A DNA stretch of 64,000 nt, taken from NCBI RefSeq assembly GCF_018860915.1, contig NZ_JAHKQD010000009.1, positions 298,730 to 362,729 of the forward strand, given 5' to 3'. Source of the DNA: Colwellia sp. C2M11. GTDB lineage: Bacteria; Pseudomonadota; Gammaproteobacteria; Enterobacterales; Alteromonadaceae. This document shows positions 22,231 through 32,471 of the stretch, one piece after another (within the stretch, counting starts at the first letter, position 1; each line of letters starts with the position of its first letter). The position numbers were made by a program, and so were the translations under genes. The notes under the pieces were generated by a model. The model saw only the letters and a program-made list of their open reading frames with translations, had not been told where the DNA came from and searched no databases.

Positions 22231-24093
22231 TTATTTATTATCTAAACCATCTAAAAGTGCACGATTTCGTACCGCACCTTTATCAGCGCTAGTTGCTAAC
22301 ATGGCATAATTTTTTAATGCGTAGCTGATAGGACGAATACGATCTACAGGTTTCCAAGCGTCTCTGCCTTTTGCTTCCATCGCTGCACGACGAGCATTAA
22401 GCTCTGCTTCAGGTACTTGTAAGGTGATTTCACGTGTAGGGATATCGATATGGATAATGTCCCCCTGCTCTACTAATGCAATTGCACCACCATCAGCAGC
22501 TTCCGGAGATACATGGCCAATTGATAAACCTGAAGTACCACCAGAAAAGCGACCATCAGTAAGTAAAGCACATTCCTTGCCTAAGCCCATCGACTTCAAA
22601 TAAGTGGTTGGGTAAAGCATTTCTTGCATGCCTGGGCCACCTTTAGGACCCTCATAGCGAATAACAACAACTTCTCCGGCAACAACTTTGCCATCAAGAA
22701 TACCGGCTACCGCATCATCTTGGCTTTCAAAAATATGAGCAGGTCCAGTAAATACTAAGTTGTCGTCACTTACGCCAGCTGTTTTAACTACACAACCATC
22801 TACAGCGATGTTACCTGAAAGTACCGCTAAGCCACCTTCAGTAGAAAAAGCATTATCAATACTACGAATACAACCACTTACTCTATTGTCGTCTAAAGTA
22901 TCCCAGCGACAATCTTGACTAAAGGCTTTGGTTGTACGGATACCAGCAGGGCCTGCACGATAGAATTTTTTAACGTCTTCATCGTCTGTTACTTTAATGT
23001 CGTACTTAGCAATAACATCCGCTAAGCTTGTACCTAAAATATTTGGTACATCTGTTTTTAATAAACCTGCACGTGCTAATTCACCTAAAATTGCAATTAC
23101 ACCACCAGCGCGATGCACATCTTCCATATGATATTCAGGTGTTGATGGTGCAACTTTACATAGTTGTGGAACAAGACGTGATAACTTGTCCATATCTTCC
23201 ATGGTGTAATCAATTTCAGCTTCTTGTGCTATTGCAAGTAGATGTAGAATAGTATTGGTTGAGCCACCCATAGCAATATCTAAGCACATAGCATTTGAAA
23301 AAGAATCTTTGTTAGCAATATTATGTGGTAGTGCAGACTCATCGTTATCGTGATAATAACGTTTAGTTAGTTCAACAATTTGCTTACCCGCATTTAAAAA
23401 TAATTGCTCACGGTCAGCATGAGTCGCTAGCATTGAACCGTTACCTGGTAAGGCTAAACCTAGTGCTTCAGCTAAACAGTTCATGGAGTTCGCGGTAAAC
23501 ATGCCAGAACATGAACCACAAGTAGGGCATGCAGAACGTTCGATTTTATCGCTTTGTTCGTCACTTACTTTGGGGTCTGCACCTTGAATCATGGCATCAA
23601 CTAAATCAAGTTTAATAATTTGATCGGAAAGTTTAGTTTTACCTGCTTCCATTGGACCACCAGAAACAAAAATTACTGGGATGTTTAAGCGCATTGCTGC
23701 CATCATCATTCCTGGAGTAATTTTGTCACAGTTTGAAATACATACCATGGCATCAACACAATGCGCATTAACCATATATTCAACTGAATCGGCAATAAGA
23801 TCACGTGACGGTAAGCTATACAACATACCTGAATGTCCCATGGCAATACCGTCATCAACAGCGATAGTATTAAACTCTTTCGCAACACCACCAGCCTCTT
23901 CAATAGCGCCAGCAACTAGCTGCCCCATGTCTTTTAAATGTACATGACCTGGTACAAATTGCGTAAATGAATTAACAACAGCAATAATCGGCTTGCCGAA
24001 ATCACCGTCAGTCATTCCTGTTGCACGCCAAAGCGCACGAGCACCAGCCATATTACGGCCTTGAGTTGAAGTTGCAGATCTTAATTTAGGCAT
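22231..24093 (-). CDS. ilvD: Dihydroxy-acid dehydratase IlvD
   Basis: A 620-residue Fe-S dehydratase that forms the 2-oxo acid precursors of valine and isoleucine. Cluster cysteines are visible in [11 protein letters not shown] and [11 protein letters not shown]. Length and motifs are standard. A gap of 252 bases separates it from ilvE, longer than the other gaps in the cluster, and contains an imperfect inverted repeat. Confidence 0.97.
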   Translation of the reverse strand: MPKLRSATSTQGRNMAGARALWRATGMTDGDFGKPIIAVVNSFTQFVPGHVHLKDMGQLVAGAIEEAGGVAKEFNTIAVDDGIAMGHSGMLYSLPSRDLIADSVEYMVNAHCVDAMVCISNCDKITPGMMMAAMRLNIPVIFVSGGPMEAGKTKLSDQIIKLDLVDAMIQGADPKVSDEQSDKIERSACPTCGSCSGMFTANSMNCLAEALGLALPGNGSMLATHADREQLFLNAGKQIVELTKRYYHDNDESALPHNIANKDSFSNAMCLDIAMGGSTNTILHLLAIAQEAEIDYTMEDMDKLSRLVPQLCKVAPSTPEYHMEDVHRAGGVIAILGELARAGLLKTDVPNILGTSLADVIAKYDIKVTDDEDVKKFYRAGPAGIRTTKAFSQDCRWDTLDDNRVSGCIRSIDNAFSTEGGLAVLSGNIAVDGCVVKTAGVSDDNLVFTGPAHIFESQDDAVAGILDGKVVAGEVVVIRYEGPKGGPGMQEMLYPTTYLKSMGLGKECALLTDGRFSGGTSGLSIGHVSPEAADGGAIALVEQGDIIHIDIPTREITLQVPEAELNARRAAMEAKGRDAWKPVDRIRPISYALKNYAMLATSADKGAVRNRALLDGLDNK

Positions 24094-24250
24094 GATGTTA
24101 TGTTCCGTTTGAAAATAGTGAAGTAAACCTTATTTTGAAAACATATTAAAAGAATAATGTCCGATAATAGGCTTTTAAATTTAAATTTTTGTGTATGTAT
24201 AAGTTTTTATGTTTCATATGTGACAATTTAGCTTGCCATCATTGAAATAC

Positions 24251-24311
24251 AGTAGCAGTAAAGGAAGCACAGCGTTTATTACTATAAGTGAGTCTTTCCA
24301 ATGCCGCTACT
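24251..24311. repeat. Imperfect inverted repeat in the ilvE-ilvD gap
   Basis: AGTAGCAGTAAAGGAA (24251-24266) matches the reverse complement of TTTCCAATGCCGCTACT (24295-24311) with a few mismatches. It would fold in the ilv mRNA between ilvE and ilvD. Possible roles are processing or mRNA stability, or it is a decayed mobile repeat. Confidence 0.4.
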
Positions 24312-24345
24312 ATAGAAAATATCAATGAATAGCGTTGTTATTTTG

Positions 24346-25272
24346 CTATTTTACAGGGTCTAACCAACCGTCAGGTATTGTTGTAGTACCATTAAACATA
24401 CCAAAGAAAGCATCTTGAATAGCTTTAGTAATAGGACCACGAGAACCTGTGCCAACAGCAATGCCATCAACTGATTTAACGGGTACTATTTCAGTTGCAG
24501 TACCAGTCATAAAGAATTCATCGGCAAGGTATAAGCCTTCACGAGCAATGGTTTCTTCACGTACTTCGTAACCTAATTGTTTAGCAAGTACAAATACAGT
24601 ATCACGTGTTAAACCTTGCAAAATTGAAGCAGTGCCTGGTGGGGTAAAAATAATACCATTACGTACTAAAAATAAGTTTTGACCCGCGCCTTCACTAACT
24701 TGGTTATTTACATCCAGAGCAATCCCTTCAGTGTAACCATGACGACCAGCTTCCATTGATATTAATTGCGAAGAAAGGTAGTTACCACCAGCTTTAGCCG
24801 CAGTAGGCATAGTATTAGGGGCTAACCTGTTCCAAGTTGAAACACCTACATCAACACCATTTTCGATCGCTTCAGCACCTAAGTAGGCTTCCCAACTAAA
24901 TGCCGCTATCATTAAATCAGCTATCGCATCAGCAGGCGGACGTAATCCCATGCCAACATCACCTAAAAAGGCTAAAGGACGTAAATAAGCTGCTGTTAGA
25001 TTGTTATCTTTTACGGCATCCTTACAGGCTTGCATTACTTCTTCTTGAGTATAAGGTATGTTCATACGATAAATTTTAGCGGAATCAAATAAGCGCTCAA
25101 TATGCTCTTTCAAACGGAAAATACACGTACCTTGGTGAGTATCATAAGCACGAATACCTTCAAATACTGATGAACCATAGTGTAAAGCGTGACTCATTAC
25201 ATGAACGGTAGCATTTTGCCACGGCATGAGTTCACCATTGAACCAAATTAGATCTGCATTTACTTTTGCCAT
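24346..25272 (-). CDS. ilvE: Branched-chain amino acid aminotransferase IlvE
   Basis: A 308-residue fold-type IV PLP aminotransferase performing the last step of valine, isoleucine and leucine synthesis. The PLP lysine sits in TAAKAGGNY, and the EIVPVKSVDG segment is typical. AGGAAC precedes the ATG. It lies downstream of ilvM in the operon with a gap of about 110 bases. Confidence 0.96.
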   Translation of the reverse strand: MAKVNADLIWFNGELMPWQNATVHVMSHALHYGSSVFEGIRAYDTHQGTCIFRLKEHIERLFDSAKIYRMNIPYTQEEVMQACKDAVKDNNLTAAYLRPLAFLGDVGMGLRPPADAIADLMIAAFSWEAYLGAEAIENGVDVGVSTWNRLAPNTMPTAAKAGGNYLSSQLISMEAGRHGYTEGIALDVNNQVSEGAGQNLFLVRNGIIFTPPGTASILQGLTRDTVFVLAKQLGYEVREETIAREGLYLADEFFMTGTATEIVPVKSVDGIAVGTGSRGPITKAIQDAFFGMFNGTTTIPDGWLDPVK

Positions 25273-25385
25273 TATATGTTCCTATGTTTTCTGTCACCTT
25301 ATTTACATTGAATAAAGTGACCTAAATAATAATTAAACTTTTTGTAAGTTAGTGCTTAGCTAATAATAGGCTAAACACTATAACG

Positions 25386-25643
25386 TTAAGCGTTAGATAG
25401 CTGTGTCGCGTTATTGTCTACCTTGACACTCTTGATGTCGACCAGTTTATTAATTTGATCAATTAATAGTGTAATAGGGCGATCACTACTCACTAATAAC
25501 TCAATGGTGGCAATATTATTCGTGTTATTAACGCTGGCGGTAATACCATCAATTAAAAAGCCACGATAACGAGTCACTTGTAAAATCCGCTCAAGTACAA
25601 CCTGTTTATCGTCGGTCATGATGATTAGTGTATAATTGTTCAT
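25386..25643 (-). CDS. ilvM: Acetolactate synthase II small subunit IlvM
   Basis: An 85-residue ACT-domain regulatory subunit that pairs with IlvG. Its start codon lies one base after the ilvG stop (TAA C ATG), so the subunits are translated together. The short length matches IlvM rather than IlvN/IlvH. Confidence 0.92.
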   Translation of the reverse strand: MNNYTLIIMTDDKQVVLERILQVTRYRGFLIDGITASVNNTNNIATIELLVSSDRPITLLIDQINKLVDIKSVKVDNNATQLSNA

Positions 25644-25644
25644 G

Positions 25645-27309
25645 TTAAGCGCTCTCCATCATTTCGTTGTTAGCACTGTTTGGCGGTACTAAAGGCCATA
25701 CATTATCTTTGGCGTCAATTTTTACTTGTAAAAAATAAGGACCATCGTGATCTAGCATTTCATTGATTGCATCAGTCACTTCACTTTTTTGCGTAATTTG
25801 CTTGGCTTTTATATCGAAAGAGCGAGCTAGCATACAAAAATCAGGGTTGTCAGCTAAATCCGTTTCACTTAGTCGCCCTTCAAAGAATAAATCTTGCCAT
25901 TGACGAACCATGCCTAGCTTTGCATTATCTATTAACAAAACTTTTACTGGAATTTGATAACGTTTAATTGTTGCTAGTTCTTGTATGTTCATCATGATAG
26001 AACCATCACCAGATACTGTGATAACTGTATCGTGCGGGCGACTTATCTGTGCACCAATCGCGGCTGGTAAACCAAAGCCCATGGTACCCATACTACCACT
26101 GGTTAAAAAGTTACTTGGCTCATCAAAAACCATATGCTGAGCTGCCCACATTTGATGTTGACCAACATCGGTAGTAACACAGGTGTTTTTAGGCATTAAA
26201 TCACTAACTTCTTTTAATACTGCTGGGGCAAAAATACTGTCACCAGGGTGATCGTAGCGCCAAGCACAATCAGCTTTCATTTTTTGAATGTTTGCTTGCC
26301 ATTCTGTAATGTTTAGCGACATAGTTAATAAAGGTAAATTTTCCTTTAAGTCACCTAAAATAGGGGCGTCAGCTTCTCTACGTTTATTAATTTCAGCAGT
26401 GTCTATATCAAAATGAATCACTTTCGCGTCAGGTGCAAATTGGTCAAGTTTACCAGTTACCCTATCATCAAAACGTGCACCAACAGCGATAAGTAAATCA
26501 CAGTCATGAACAGCTAAATTAGCTGCTCGTGTACCGTGCATACCTAGCATACCTAAATAGTTTTCATCTGTTGCATCTAAGGCGCCTAGCCCTTTTAACG
26601 TTGAAACCGAAGGGATGCCAGTTTCACGCGCAAATGCTCTCACTTCTTCAATAGCATTTGCCATACCTACACCACCACCCACATATAGAATAGGTTGTTT
26701 AGCATTGGTAAGTAAATCAAGAGCTTTGCTGATATCAGCAAGTGGTAACTTCACTTTATTTTTAAGTGGTGCTGCTGATTTAAAGTTTTGCTCTACTGCC
26801 GCCATTTGTACATCTTTAGGAATATCTACAAGTACAGGCCCTTGTCTACCTTCTAAAGCAATTTCAAAGGCTTGGTGTAAAACTTTCTCTAATTCATCTA
26901 CATGATTAACTTGGAAAGAGTGTTTAGTACAAGCGAGTGATAAACCGAAAATATCTGTTTCTTGGAAAGCATCACTACCCATTGCGGCGGTAGGCACTTG
27001 GCCTGTAATTGCAATTAGGGGAATTGAGTCAGCAAGCGCATCAGCAAGACCAGTAATTAGGTTTGTGGCACCTGGTCCAGAGGTTGCCATACAAACACCA
27101 ATTTTACCTGAAGCTCGGGCATAACCGACAGCTGAAAATGCAGCGCCTTGCTCATGTCTACAAAGAAAATGCTGAACATTGCTATCATACAATGCATCAT
27201 AAATAGGCATAATAGCGCCGCCCGGATACCCAAAAACATGATTAACGCCATGCTGTTCAACTACATTAAATAGTAATCCGCCGCCAGTTAACGGTTTGCT
27301 GTCAGTCAT
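25645..27309 (-). CDS. ilvG: Acetolactate synthase II large subunit IlvG
   Basis: A 554-residue ThDP enzyme that condenses pyruvate with pyruvate or 2-oxobutanoate. The ThDP/Mg motif starts GDGSIMMN and the catalytic glutamate is in CRHEQGAAF. The frame is intact, unlike E. coli K-12 where ilvG is frameshifted. It is the first structural gene after the ilvL attenuator. Confidence 0.96.
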   Translation of the reverse strand: MTDSKPLTGGGLLFNVVEQHGVNHVFGYPGGAIMPIYDALYDSNVQHFLCRHEQGAAFSAVGYARASGKIGVCMATSGPGATNLITGLADALADSIPLIAITGQVPTAAMGSDAFQETDIFGLSLACTKHSFQVNHVDELEKVLHQAFEIALEGRQGPVLVDIPKDVQMAAVEQNFKSAAPLKNKVKLPLADISKALDLLTNAKQPILYVGGGVGMANAIEEVRAFARETGIPSVSTLKGLGALDATDENYLGMLGMHGTRAANLAVHDCDLLIAVGARFDDRVTGKLDQFAPDAKVIHFDIDTAEINKRREADAPILGDLKENLPLLTMSLNITEWQANIQKMKADCAWRYDHPGDSIFAPAVLKEVSDLMPKNTCVTTDVGQHQMWAAQHMVFDEPSNFLTSGSMGTMGFGLPAAIGAQISRPHDTVITVSGDGSIMMNIQELATIKRYQIPVKVLLIDNAKLGMVRQWQDLFFEGRLSETDLADNPDFCMLARSFDIKAKQITQKSEVTDAINEMLDHDGPYFLQVKIDAKDNVWPLVPPNSANNEMMESA

Positions 27310-27350
27310 GATAATTCCAAAGTTGTTTAGTGTTTTAAATTTTTCCCTAA

Positions 27351-27386
27351 AAACACAAAACCCTCGGTTCTTTCGAAGCGAGGGCT
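27351..27386 (-). terminator. ilv operon attenuator
   Basis: On the minus strand CCCTCG and CGAGGG (27379-27384 with 27361-27366) form a stem followed by TTTTGTGTTTTT. The 5' arm AGCCCTCG (27379-27386) can instead pair with CGGGGGTT (27422-27429) inside the ilvL coding region, 8 bp including wobbles. This gives the mutually exclusive antiterminator expected of attenuation. Confidence 0.88.
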
Positions 27387-27408
27387 TATGTTTCTGTATT
27401 GCTTTTCT

Positions 27409-27489
27409 TTAGCTCAACGAAAACCCCCGAGATGATTCAATCACCACGACGAGCACGTTTATAATAATTAATAAGTTAAAGTGTTGCAT
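27409..27489 (-). CDS. ilvL: ilv leader peptide IlvL
   Basis: A 26-residue frame beginning MQHFNLLIIINVLVVVIE and ending in SLS. Fourteen residues are Leu, Ile or Val, or 12 of 14 between positions 6 and 17 excluding one Asn; this is the signature of a branched-chain attenuator. Ribosome stalling at these codons would leave the antiterminator free. It lies 180 bases upstream of ilvG and just before the attenuator hairpin. It is not similar in sequence to the E. coli IlvL peptide beyond composition. Confidence 0.9.
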   Translation of the reverse strand: MQHFNLLIIINVLVVVIESSRGFSLS

Positions 27490-27799
27490 TGTTGTCTAGT
27501 TTACTTTTTTTTAGGTTAAATATAAAGCTCATTTAGCTAAGAAGTGATAATTTATATTCTTATAGTGAATTTTTATTCACGTCTTTTTTATCTTCTATTT
27601 AAATTAGTACCATAGCACTAATGTTTGGAGCAAGCTTTTTTTCTCAGTTTTTAGCTCTATCGAAAGAAGTAAAAGTTATATGAAAAAACTGAGGTAATAG
27701 CCGAGTAAAAAATATGAAGTAAAAATTTTGTGATTAAAATTAGAATAACAAAGAATATTTTCCTACACTGAACAAGAAGAATGAATAAATGGAATTAAT
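27490..27799. other. ilvL-comM divergent intergenic region
   Basis: This AT-rich gap must hold the promoters for ilvLGMEDA (minus) and comM (plus), but no strong consensus stands out. Two inverted repeats are visible: GTGAAT / ATTCAC at 27565-27580 (loop TTTT), and CTCAGTTTTT / AAAAACTGAG at 27643-27693 with 31 bases between. Either may be an operator or part of the comM leader. Confidence 0.4.
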
Positions 27800-29323
27800 A
27801 TGTCTCTTGCCTGTGTTTATAGTCGAGCGCGTGTTGGTTTAGAATCACCGCTTGTTACTGTTGAAGTTCATCTTGCTAATGGTTTGCCTGCTTTTCATAT
27901 TGTTGGCTTACCTGAAGCTTCAGTTAAAGAATCAAAAGACCGTGTTCGTAGCGCTATTATTAATTGTGGTTACGAGTTTCCCGCAAAAAGAATAACCATT
28001 AATCTTGCCCCAGCAGATTTACCAAAGGAAGGTGGTCGTTTTGATCTACCTATTGCTGTTGGAATTTTAGCGGCTTCTGAACAGATTCCTCAAGTTGATT
28101 TAGCACAATATGAATTTGCCGGTGAATTGGCTTTGTCAGGTGAGTTGAGAGCCATTATCGGCGAAATACCTATGGCTATGGCTTGTAGTGAAAGTAAGCG
28201 AACATTAATTGTTCCACGCGAAAATAGTGAGCAGGCGAGTTGGGTTAAAGAGGCTAAAATTCATGCTGTGGAACATTTAAGCCAGCTTTACGCGCATTTT
28301 TCGAGACAAATGATTTTACCTTTTGTGGAGGAAAAGGCACTTGAGCAGTTTACTGATATCAATGAACTCGATATTAGTGATGTTATTGGACAGCCACTTG
28401 CTAAACGTGCTTTAGAGCTAGCCGCAAGTGGTAATCACAATTTACTTTTTATTGGCCCGCCTGGCACAGGCAAAACCATGTTAGCAAGTCGGTTAGCCGG
28501 AATTTTACCTAAGATGACTGAGCAAGAAGCGCTAGAAGTTGCTGCTATTCAATCGATAACAAACCAAAAGATAAACGCCAAGTCTTGGTTAACACGGCCT
28601 TTTCGTGCGCCTCACCATACTGCATCATCAGCTGCTCTAGTGGGTGGTGGAGGACAACCTCAACCAGGGGAGATCTCGTTAGCACACAATGGCGTTTTAT
28701 TTCTTGATGAACTTCCTGAATTTGAACGCAAAGTACTTGATGTACTGCGTGAACCGATGGAATCCGGAGAAGTGACTATCTCTAGAGCGATGCACAAACA
28801 AAGTTTTCCTGCCAGATTCCAGCTTATTGCGGCCATGAACCCTAGCCCAACTGGCTTTTACAATGATAATCGTAGTACTCCCGAACAAGTATTACGTTAT
28901 TTGAATCGCTTGTCTGGTCCTTTTTTAGATCGAATTGATATTCAGATAGAAGTTGCGCGTTTACCTAGAGGCACTTGGGCTGGAGATACTGATATGAATG
29001 AAACCAATGAGATTGTTCAGGCGCGTGTGCAGGCTTGTAGAATGAAACAATTAGCACGGCAAAACAAGGCCAACGCGCATTTAGGCACCAGTGAGTTAAA
29101 AAGTTATTGTCACTTATCCGCTGAAAATAATGAGTTTCTCGAACTAGCGGTAGAAAAGTTGGGACTTTCTACTAGGGCTCATCATAAGATTTTAAAAATA
29201 GCTCGAACCTTGGCAGATATGGCCGATGAGAATGATATTACTCATGCACATATTACAGAAGCATTGTCATACCGGGCAATGGATCGCCTATTGCGTCATT
29301 TAACTAGTTCGGTATCGGTATGA
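27800..29323 (+). CDS. comM: ComM/YifB family AAA+ protein
   Basis: A 507-residue Mg-chelatase-like AAA+ ATPase. The N-terminal Lon-protease-like domain precedes the ATPase core with Walker A GPPGTGKTM and Walker B LFLDELPEF. ComM is a hexameric helicase that promotes branch migration during natural transformation in Vibrio. It lies divergent from the ilv leader, as yifB does in E. coli. Confidence 0.94.
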   Translation: MSLACVYSRARVGLESPLVTVEVHLANGLPAFHIVGLPEASVKESKDRVRSAIINCGYEFPAKRITINLAPADLPKEGGRFDLPIAVGILAASEQIPQVDLAQYEFAGELALSGELRAIIGEIPMAMACSESKRTLIVPRENSEQASWVKEAKIHAVEHLSQLYAHFSRQMILPFVEEKALEQFTDINELDISDVIGQPLAKRALELAASGNHNLLFIGPPGTGKTMLASRLAGILPKMTEQEALEVAAIQSITNQKINAKSWLTRPFRAPHHTASSAALVGGGGQPQPGEISLAHNGVLFLDELPEFERKVLDVLREPMESGEVTISRAMHKQSFPARFQLIAAMNPSPTGFYNDNRSTPEQVLRYLNRLSGPFLDRIDIQIEVARLPRGTWAGDTDMNETNEIVQARVQACRMKQLARQNKANAHLGTSELKSYCHLSAENNEFLELAVEKLGLSTRAHHKILKIARTLADMADENDITHAHITEALSYRAMDRLLRHLTSSVSV

Positions 29324-29349
29324 TGAACAGGATAGCAATATTTTTTGTC

Positions 29350-29379
29350 ATTCCGTTTGTGATTTAATACGGAATTTTA
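29350..29379 (+). terminator. Terminator-like hairpin after comM
   Basis: ATTCCGT (29350-29356) and ACGGAAT (29369-29375) pair across a 12-base loop and are followed by TTTT. It is a moderate terminator between convergent comM and ilvY. Confidence 0.5.
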
Positions 29380-29410
29380 TGAGTTGTGTACTTAGAGTTT
29401 GATAAGGCAT

Positions 29411-30304
29411 TTAGCTGATCGAAGCAAAGAAAGCCTTAATTAATGGCTGTGATTTAGATTGATTTAAACAACATACCCCTAAGTCAAATGGTTCTATCTC
29501 GCCGACATCAGCTAAGTATTGAACGCGATCTTTTACAGGACTATTTTCAACGACCACTTGGGGCACTATGCCAACGCCACAGCCTAAAGCAACCATACTC
29601 ACCAAAGCCTCATGTCCAGAAACTGTTGCGTAAATATTGGCTTTACCTTGTTGTTTTTTTCTATACCAATATTCAAAACGTTTACGAGCTGTACCATGTT
29701 CTGGCAGTATAATGGGCACTTCTGACCAAGGTATTGTTTTGTTTTTTTGTCGGTCTATTTGTAATAACTGTAACACTCTGCATTGCATAGTTGGTGCAAT
29801 AACAGCTAACGGAATGGTGGCAAGATGATGAAAATAAACACTTCTCGGTATATGCTCAGGATATGCAGCAATGGCAAAGTCGACCGATTTATTTTGCACA
29901 AACTCTAAGCCGTCGGCAGCATCACCTGTTGTTAGCATAATTTCAACTAACGGATGTTGACTTCTAAAGCGTTCAAGTAAAGGAGGTAAATGGCTGTATG
30001 CGGCGGTAACCGAGCAGTAAATATGTAATTTTCCGGTTAATAGTTCCTTTTTTTCATCTAAAGAATTTTTGAAAAATTGCCATTGCTCTAATTGTTGCTC
30101 AGCATAAAGTTTAAATTTCTTTCCTGCATCAGTTAGCTCAACACTACGATTATCTCTATGAAGCAAATCACTGTTAACTTCTTGCTCTAAGCGTTGAATT
30201 ACCCTGCTTAACGTTGAAGGACTGACATGAAATGCTAGTGCAGTTTTCCCAAAATGTAATGTTTGGCTCAAATGTACAAACATAGATAATGTTTTTTGTT
30301 CCAT
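29411..30304 (-). CDS. ilvY: LysR-type activator IlvY
   Basis: The protein has 297 residues: an N-terminal winged helix-turn-helix (HFGKTALAFHVSPSTLSR) and a LysR substrate domain. It is divergent from ilvC with a gap of under 200 bases, the classic IlvY arrangement in which acetolactate or acetohydroxybutyrate activates ilvC. The name rests on this context and on sequence style. Confidence 0.9.
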   Translation of the reverse strand: MEQKTLSMFVHLSQTLHFGKTALAFHVSPSTLSRVIQRLEQEVNSDLLHRDNRSVELTDAGKKFKLYAEQQLEQWQFFKNSLDEKKELLTGKLHIYCSVTAAYSHLPPLLERFRSQHPLVEIMLTTGDAADGLEFVQNKSVDFAIAAYPEHIPRSVYFHHLATIPLAVIAPTMQCRVLQLLQIDRQKNKTIPWSEVPIILPEHGTARKRFEYWYRKKQQGKANIYATVSGHEALVSMVALGCGVGIVPQVVVENSPVKDRVQYLADVGEIEPFDLGVCCLNQSKSQPLIKAFFASIS

Positions 30305-30350
30305 CTTTTTCCTTTAAGAAATAATAATGTTGGCGTCTATAACGTCTATT

Positions 30351-30398
30351 ATTGCATAATATGAAACGTATGGATGCAAATATATCATTTTATGCAAT
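30351..30398. promoter_or_regulatory. Candidate IlvY operators
   Basis: A perfect 9-bp inverted repeat, ATTGCATAA (30351-30359) and TTATGCAAT (30390-30398), flanks another half-site, ATGCAA (30374-30379). Three TTGCAT-type half-sites between divergent ilvY and ilvC fit the tandem-operator layout known for IlvY. Confidence 0.5.
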
Positions 30399-30405
30399 GC
30401 TGTTT

Positions 30406-30433
30406 TTGCGTTATGCTCTATTCAACTTAATAC
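30406..30433 (+). promoter_or_regulatory. Possible ilvC promoter
   Basis: TTGCGT (30406-30411) and TAATAC (30428-30433) are 16 bases apart, directly beyond the candidate IlvY operators and about 60 bases before the ilvC start, which is a sensible position for an activated promoter. Confidence 0.4.
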
Positions 30434-30492
30434 TATCGCTTAGCAATCTGACGATAGCCGACCATTATTTAGCAATACGAATAGGAAATATC

Positions 30493-31974
30493 ATGAGCAA
30501 TTATTTTAACACCTTAAGCCTACGTGAAAAACTTGGCCAATTAGGCAAGTGTCGTTTTATGAAGCGTGAAGAGTTCAGCGATGGTTGTAACTTTATTAAA
30601 GATTGGAACATTGTTATCGTTGGTTGTGGCGCACAAGGTTTAAACCAAGGTTTGAACATGCGTGATTCTGGCTTAAATATTTCTTATGCATTACGTGATG
30701 AAGCGATTGCAACAAAACGTCAATCTTGGCAGTGGGCTACTGAAAATGGTTTTACAGTAGGGACTTATGAAGAATTAATTCCTCAAGCTGATTTAGTATT
30801 AAACCTAACGCCTGATAAGCAACATACAGCAGCAGTAACTGCAGTAATGCCACATATGAAACAGGGTTCAACGTTAGCTTATTCACATGGTTTCAATATT
30901 GTTGAAGAAGGAATGCAAATTCGTCCTGATATCACCGTAGTAATGGTTGCACCTAAATGTCCAGGTACTGAAGTACGTGAAGAATACAAACGTGGTTTTG
31001 GTGTACCAACACTTATTGCTGTTCACCCAGAAAATGATCCGCAAGGTAACGGTTTAGCTATTGCTAAAGCTTATGCAAGTGCTACTGGTGGTGATAGAGC
31101 GGGTGTTCTAGAGTCTTCATTTATTGCTGAAGTTAAGTCTGATTTAATGGGTGAGCAAACTATTCTATGTGGTATGTTACAAACAGCAGCAGTATTAGGT
31201 CACAAACAATTATTAGAGCAAGGTGTTGATGCAGGATATGCACGTAAACTACTACAATATGGTTTAGAAACTACCACTGAAGGACTGAAACACGGCGGCA
31301 TCACTAATATGATGGATCGTTTATCAAACCCAGCTAAAATTAAAGCGTTTGATATGTCTGAAGAGTTAAAAGTTATCTTACGTCCATTATTTGAAAAGCA
31401 TATGGATGACATCATTGAAGGCCGTTTCTCAGAAACTATGATGGCTGATTGGGCAAATGATGATGCTAACTTATTGAAATGGCGCGCAGAAACTGCTGAA
31501 ACGTCTTTTGAATTAGCACCTGATTGCGATACAGAAATTACGGAACAAGAATATTACGATAAAGGTATCTTTGTTGTAGCAATGATTAAAGCTGGTGTAG
31601 AGCTAGCATTTGAAGCAATGGTTGCTGCTGGTATCATTGATGAATCTGCGTATTATGAGTCATTACATGAAACACCATTAATTGCTAACTGTATTGCACG
31701 TAACAAATTATATGAAATGAACGTAGTAATTTCTGATACTGCCGAGTACGGTAACTACTTATTTACACATGCAGCAGTACCTCTATTGGCTGACTTTACT
31801 AGCAAATTAACACTAGAAGAGTTGGGTGGTGGTATTACTGATAGCTCAAATGGCGTTGATAACGTACGTTTAATTGAAGTAAATGAAGCTATTCGCAGCC
31901 ATGGCGTTGAAGTAATTGGTAAAGAGCTTCGTGGCTACATGACTGATATGAAAAAAATAGTTGAAGCGAACTAA
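30493..31974 (+). CDS. ilvC: Ketol-acid reductoisomerase IlvC
   Basis: A 493-residue class II (long) enzyme that reduces and isomerises acetolactate and acetohydroxybutyrate with NADPH. The dinucleotide loop is [11 protein letters not shown]. The open frame extends upstream to 30352, but that part covers the promoter and operator. ATG at 30493 has AGGAAA upstream, and the [14 protein letters not shown] start matches E. coli IlvC length (491). Confidence 0.97.
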   Translation: MSNYFNTLSLREKLGQLGKCRFMKREEFSDGCNFIKDWNIVIVGCGAQGLNQGLNMRDSGLNISYALRDEAIATKRQSWQWATENGFTVGTYEELIPQADLVLNLTPDKQHTAAVTAVMPHMKQGSTLAYSHGFNIVEEGMQIRPDITVVMVAPKCPGTEVREEYKRGFGVPTLIAVHPENDPQGNGLAIAKAYASATGGDRAGVLESSFIAEVKSDLMGEQTILCGMLQTAAVLGHKQLLEQGVDAGYARKLLQYGLETTTEGLKHGGITNMMDRLSNPAKIKAFDMSEELKVILRPLFEKHMDDIIEGRFSETMMADWANDDANLLKWRAETAETSFELAPDCDTEITEQEYYDKGIFVVAMIKAGVELAFEAMVAAGIIDESAYYESLHETPLIANCIARNKLYEMNVVISDTAEYGNYLFTHAAVPLLADFTSKLTLEELGGGITDSSNGVDNVRLIEVNEAIRSHGVEVIGKELRGYMTDMKKIVEAN

Positions 31975-32047
31975 TCACTGATTCACTCAGCTTAATTAGT
32001 TCAACAGTGCTAGGTTAATCTATATTTGGTTAACTTGAGCAGACTAG

Positions 32048-32087
32048 AAACGGCATATAATTTTCAACAAGTTAGTGCCGTTTTTTA
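32048..32087 (+). terminator. Intrinsic terminator after ilvC
   Basis: AAACGGCA and TGCCGTTT form an 8-bp stem with a large AT-rich loop, ending in TTTTTT. It separates ilvC from ppnP. Confidence 0.7.
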
Positions 32088-32141
32088 TTTATAGCCTTTT
32101 CACTTTATTTAACAATTAACAAATTTAATAAGGAAGACATC

Positions 32142-32459
32142 ATGTCTGATTTTAAAGAAGTAAGTATTAACAGAGCAGCAAATGTATATTTCGACGGTAA
32201 AGTTGTAAGCCGCACTATCACTTTTAAAGATGATAGCTTCAAAACATTAGGTGTTATGCAAGCCGGGGATTACCGTTTTGATACTAAAGAAGCCGAGTTA
32301 ATGGAAATTACTGCAGGTGATTGTGAAATTTTACTTGAAGGCGCTACACAGTGGCAAACAATCAAAGGTGGTGAATCATTTAACGTTGATGCGAATAGCT
32401 ATTTCGACATAAAAGCAAAAACGATCATTGATTACTGCTGTACTTATATCAGCGAGTAA
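32142..32459 (+). CDS. ppnP: Pyrimidine/purine nucleoside phosphorylase PpnP
   Basis: A 105-residue cupin of the former DUF1255/YaiE family, which in E. coli splits several nucleosides by phosphorolysis. The core VMQAGDYRFDTKEAELMEI and SFNVDANSYFDIK match the family pattern. AAGGAAGA precedes the ATG. The TSUP gene begins 13 bases after its stop, so the two are likely cotranscribed. Confidence 0.88.
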   Translation: MSDFKEVSINRAANVYFDGKVVSRTITFKDDSFKTLGVMQAGDYRFDTKEAELMEITAGDCEILLEGATQWQTIKGGESFNVDANSYFDIKAKTIIDYCCTYISE

Positions 32460-32471
32460 GTATGAGCCATT

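Noticed and set aside
30352..30492. 47-residue N-terminal extension of IlvC
   Set aside because: The frame is open, but it covers the predicted IlvY operators and promoter, and the ATG at 30493 has a proper ribosome site and the expected start sequence.
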